Assembly: GCA_030374805.1 (NCBI GenBank)
Contig: JARGSG010000032.1
Span: forward strand, 62,001-126,000
Direction of reading: 5' to 3'
DNA: 64,000 nucleotides
From: Gracilaria gracilis
Taxonomy: Eukaryota > Rhodophyta > Florideophyceae > Gracilariales > Gracilariaceae
Shown here: positions 60,486 to 64,000 of the stretch, in pieces
Numbering within the stretch: the stretch's first letter is position 1
Layout of the letters: each line of letters starts with the position of its first letter
Position numbers and translations under genes: made by a program
The notes under the pieces: generated by a model
Databases searched by the model: none
What the model was told of the DNA's origin: nothing
Seen by the model: the letters and a program-made list of their open reading frames with translations, nothing else

Positions 60486-61247
60486 CTAGAGATACGCAGG
60501 GACTCCATTGTGAAGTACTTCTCTTCCAATGACCGGCGCCGACGGTGCAGCGCGAGGCTTGGCAGTATATAGATCATATGCCGGATGATCTGCGATGCTT
60601 GGATCGGGAGCTCGAGGCGCGGTGGTGTTGTTTTGAAGGGGCGGAGTGTTGGAAACGGTACCACCGTCGGAAGTAGTCTCCTTGTTCTTCTTCGCCTCCT
60701 TCTTCGCTGCCTCGACTACCGCTATCCTGTCTCGCTGCATCTTCTCTTTGATCAAAAATGTAACCACCCAATAGCTCTGAGCCGCAGCCAGAATCGGATA
60801 TTTTGCAACCAGCGACCGCTTCAAGTCACGCAGTTTGTTTGCAAACTTCACCTTGATGGAGCTATAAGTATGAGAGCCTCGGTGCAGCTTCGGTGTGTTG
60901 TACAGAAAACTCCTGATGGTGTCCTTGACATCGTTTGCGAGCTCTGTGTAGAGCGGAAACTGCTCATTTGTCGGGGCAGAGTTATTGAGCTCCATCATCT
61001 TTCTGCGATAAAGACTGTTGAATACTTCACGGGTTGACATGATTGAACCCATGGGATTCCCTGGACGGTCGTTAGGCTTCATGCGTCGTTTCTCTGCTGC
61101 TGTGGGTATTAGAACCACGCAAGTAGGCATAACAAAGCCGGCGCAGGAGTTCTGTTGCACTTGAATCTGAATGCCAGACATAGACTCTATGAAACCGGAC
61201 GAACGATGGCAGTCGACTGTAACGCTTGGAGTGGCTCTCGAACCCAT
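60486..61247 (-). CDS. Hypothetical basic helical protein, possibly transposon-associated
   Basis: Intact 253-residue frame with ATG at 61247; a start at an inner methionine is also possible. The middle is helical (STREVFNSLYRRKMMELNNS, VKDTIRSFLYNTPKL) followed by a Lys-rich helix (VEAAKKEAKKNK) and a Thr/Ala/Pro-rich tail. After its stop the next frame (60471 to about 60180) continues with an acidic then very basic stretch (RRTRKRRGPRSSRKRTREQD), which looks like a nuclear-localisation region of the same protein after a frameshift or splice. It is divergent from, and 0.87 kb away from, the Tnp2-like gene at 62.1 kb, so it may be that element's second gene. No domain was recognised. Confidence 0.4.
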   Translation of the reverse strand: MGSRATPSVTVDCHRSSGFIESMSGIQIQVQQNSCAGFVMPTCVVLIPTAAEKRRMKPNDRPGNPMGSIMSTREVFNSLYRRKMMELNNSAPTNEQFPLYTELANDVKDTIRSFLYNTPKLHRGSHTYSSIKVKFANKLRDLKRSLVAKYPILAAAQSYWVVTFLIKEKMQRDRIAVVEAAKKEAKKNKETTSDGGTVSNTPPLQNNTTAPRAPDPSIADHPAYDLYTAKPRAAPSAPVIGREVLHNGVPAYL

Positions 61248-61249
61248 GT

Positions 61250-62085
61250 TACAGTGAGTAGTCTGGTTGAATATGAGATGTATAACCGTAATGCATATCT
61301 GAAGTCGTCAGCATTGGGAAGATGCATTGATTATGCATGCGCGTAAGTTCGAAAGGATTAGAAAGAGTGAACAACTTACCGTGCAGAAGAGAAATGCTTG
61401 TGATGTGCAAACGTGTGGAGTGGACGTATGCAATGGTAATAAGCGTTGTACTTGTTCGGTGAGTGGAAAGTTTCGCAAGATGAACTAGGGAGGAACAAGA
61501 TTGCAAAGGAATGAACCAAGTGAACAGGTGTGAGAACTGTTCAGGAAAGGTGGAGTCGGGGTGAAGGTCGGATCCGATGGCTGGTCGGACGGAAGGCATC
61601 ATTTGTAGGAGCGCGGTGCTTGGCTGCAAAGAGCGGTGACGTGATGTTGGGGAATTCAACCGAAAAGCGCGCGGAGTAGAAGAGATGAAGAGAAACAGGC
61701 GTCTGAAGTACTCCTAAATCCAATTCCGCTCAAATCTAGGATCGAATTTGGATTATAAAGCGATGTTAAGAATCTGAAAACGTGAACATGTTGAAAAAGC
61801 GCAAAAATCATGGCCTAATTGCGCCATAATCTCAGTAATTCAAATATTACGACTGGTTTAGAAATCCAGTAAGGCACGATATGTAGTATTGTGCTATTCG
61901 GTTATTAGAGCTCCTTACGTTCTGCTCGTGAGACGCTTTGTGGTTTTTCTGAAGTACTAGATATACGGTCCATTCGAAACTCTTGGTAATCTTTTTGAAG
62001 CCTATGGAAGGTTCTTTCAATGTACCACACCGTCGTAGAAGCAGATGGTAACTGCATCTTGAGGAATCAAATATCAATTCTCAAT
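61250..62085. other. Intergenic region between divergent frames
   Basis: AT-rich, with one 136-residue minus-strand frame (61659-61249) of no recognisable type. It could hold divergent promoters of the two flanking genes. Confidence 0.3.
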
Positions 62086-62091
62086 CGGTAG

Positions 62092-63993
62092 GAATTCATA
62101 GGTTCAAAGGATAATGGGGAGGTGCTATCCCCGTCCAGGAAGCGCAGATGCAGATGGGAGGGTGGTGAAGAGGAAAAAAAATGTCGACCAACATTCACCA
62201 CCGTGAGAAGGGACACTGTAGGAAACGAATTATATCCGCACATTGATGGCTCCAACGTGTGTGAAAATGACGAAGTTATTACCCCATCATTCTCGCCAGA
62301 GACTGGAGAGGAAGAATCTAGCGCAAATGAAGAACTAGCTGCGCCAAAAGTCGTCGAAAACACAACTCGATATTCATCTCAGCCAGAAGCCGCAGAAGAC
62401 GGGGATGTAGAAAGCTTGAACTCGGCAGTTAATTTCACGATGTCCATCACACCAAGCAGTGAAGTGCTTCATATGCCTGGAGCCTTGTCGGACCCAGGCA
62501 GTCTTGACTTCGACGAGGAGGTTGACATAGTTACAACTGAATTTCGGAGATTAAAGGAGCTTTTATTCGCTGCAGAACTCTCAGGAATATCGCAGAGAAA
62601 AATGGAACGAATGTTACCATTACACCCAATTAGAGCACGGTCTTCTTATCGGTCCATGATAAACCACGCTATTCGTCAGTCTCTGGCACATAAGTCATTC
62701 GTAAGTATGTGTCCAGATGGCCATGCCGTTTTCTCTGGGAAGCTTCGCAATACTTCTTCATGCCCAATATGTTCAAAATCCATGACAGGAAGATCCAAGT
62801 TTTGGTTTATGAAACCATCCGTTGCCATTGAGGCACTGTGCACTGCCACTCAATCATTTGATCAGTTATTGGAAGGTTATGTGACTTATCGGAATAAGTG
62901 CATAAGCGAGAAGGAATCGGAGGTACATGACTACTTCGATGGAAAGATGTTCCAAAGGCGTTACAAGCAGTTGGTGAGTGAGGAAGACCCGGAAAGTAAC
63001 TTGAATGTATTCCTGTCCTTTTCCACAGATGGTTTTGAATGTGCGAAGAACAGAAGGGGAGATGCAATATCTTCATGGCCCCTCGTTTGTACAGTTCTCA
63101 ACTACCATCCATCCGAAAGATCTCGAGCAAACAATGCTTTGATTCTTGGCGTTGTTCCTGGGTCTCACGTGACTGAATACTTTGAAACATTCCTGCATGA
63201 AATCTTTCTCGACTTCAAGAAGTTAGGGGAAGGTGTACAAGTCCAATGCGCCGACGGAAAGCTTCGAACAGTTTGAACTCACGTACTTTTCTTTACGGCT
63301 GATTGGCCGGCTGCCACCAAGCTGCTAGGATATGTCAGACATACAGGTACAGTATTCTGCAGATTCTGCCTGAAGCGTAAGACTTTTGTTTCTGAATTTA
63401 AGACTTCATGCGCACTTCCTAATACCCCAGCACGAATCATTCAAGAAGCTGCACACAGAAGAATTGGAGCGGTTGAAGGAATATACAAAGTCGGGGATAT
63501 AACAAGAGTAGAATGCCACTTATACCGCAATGAGACCGACATAACGTCAGTTTGGAAGTCCTTGAAAGTGCTTGGAAATCGTTTCTCAGAACAGAAAGCA
63601 CTCGTGAAGCGTACCGGTATTAAAAATCACTGTTGTTTTCGAAATCTGTCGTTGCACTTCAAGTACAGCTTTCCTTACGATGTTAGGCACTTGGTATTAT
63701 TGGGATGGACAAAACATCTTCTGAAACTTCTTGTGGGACGCCATGCTAGGCATGATAAGTTCCAAGAATTGCCAGAGTACTGCGTGCTGCAGGGGCATCT
63801 CGACAGGGTTAATAGAGACATGGAAAGTTGTGGAGATGGTATTCCGGTCTCCTAGGGTCGACCACCACTACCTCTGTGTGATTTAGAAAATTACAAAGCT
63901 GAAGATTTGAAAAGACACTTAGAGCCATATATATCATCCCATTTTTCTACCGACACAAGGCTCGGAATGAAGTGCTCAGCTTATGTATGCTAA
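62092..63993 (+). pseudogene. Third Tnp2/CACTA-like transposase, one long frame with in-frame stops
   Basis: The frame is open from about 62092 but has no early ATG, so the start is lost or spliced. Taking 62122 as codon 1, residues 1-20 are basic (NLS-like) and an acidic linker follows. A Cys pair region (CPDGHAVF at 197, CPICSKS at 214) lies before the catalytic region. FLSFSTDGFECAKNRRG (298-313) and SSWPLVCTVLNYHP are the STDG and WP hallmark of Tnp2. ALILGVVPGSHVTEYFETFL follows. After TGA at 63274-63276 the same frame continues with FFTADWPAATKLLGYVRHTG and CRFCLKRK, the DWPA and CxxC part. Two more in-frame stops follow at TAG 63853 and TAA 63991. It is inactive as read and runs towards the window edge. 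Confidence 0.75.
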
Positions 63994-64000
63994 CATCCAG

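Overview
The window looks like a repeat-rich segment of a eukaryotic nuclear genome, most likely a multicellular red alga of the Chondrus/florideophyte type. This is inferred from intronless genes, a sulfotransferase-like Golgi-type enzyme, many decayed DNA transposons and an RWP-RK-type gene. No organism is proven by the sequence. Only two chromosomal genes appear intact: a membrane-anchored sulfotransferase-like protein (about 4.9-5.6 kb, +) and a membrane-anchored SAM methyltransferase-like protein (53.1-54.0 kb, -). Everything else recognisable is a transposon or a decayed gene.

Layout. 1-2.1 kb: decayed ARM-repeat gene (-), cut by the window edge. 2.3-9.3 kb: mostly AT-rich non-coding DNA around the sulfotransferase gene, with a cluster of palindromes upstream of it. 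9,350-21,953: a 12.6-kb DNA transposon with 31-bp terminal inverted repeats and clustered subterminal GCTAG motifs. It holds an intact coiled-coil/NLS protein (-), a ketopantoate-reductase-like gene (+), a DNA methyltransferase joined in frame to a SET domain (+), a basic/coiled-coil protein (+) and a Tnp2/CACTA-like transposase (-). 23-24.2 kb: pogo/Tigger remnant. 25.6-27 kb: three copies of a foldback repeat, with a fourth at 50.3 kb. 27.9-30.7 kb: a second Tnp2-like remnant. 35.4 and 56.8 kb: two copies of a 330-bp repeat. 39.9-41.9 kb: a second pogo-like remnant. 42.4-45.3 kb: GC-rich tract with an acidic degenerate frame and a decayed RWP-RK regulator. 45.6-47.9 kb: decayed WD40/BRWD-like gene. 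56.1-56.9 kb: a relative of the big transposon's coiled-coil gene. 58-58.9 kb: unknown decayed frame. 60.5-61.2 kb: unknown basic protein. 62.1-64 kb: third Tnp2-like transposase, with in-frame stops.

The main point of interest is the 12.6-kb transposon. It appears to have carried a chromatin-modifying fusion (beta-class DNA amino-methyltransferase plus SET) and a captured metabolic-type gene next to its transposase. Most decayed genes keep long reading frames broken by isolated stop codons. At two places the lost residue can be deduced as tryptophan, consistent with C-to-T/G-to-A transitions.
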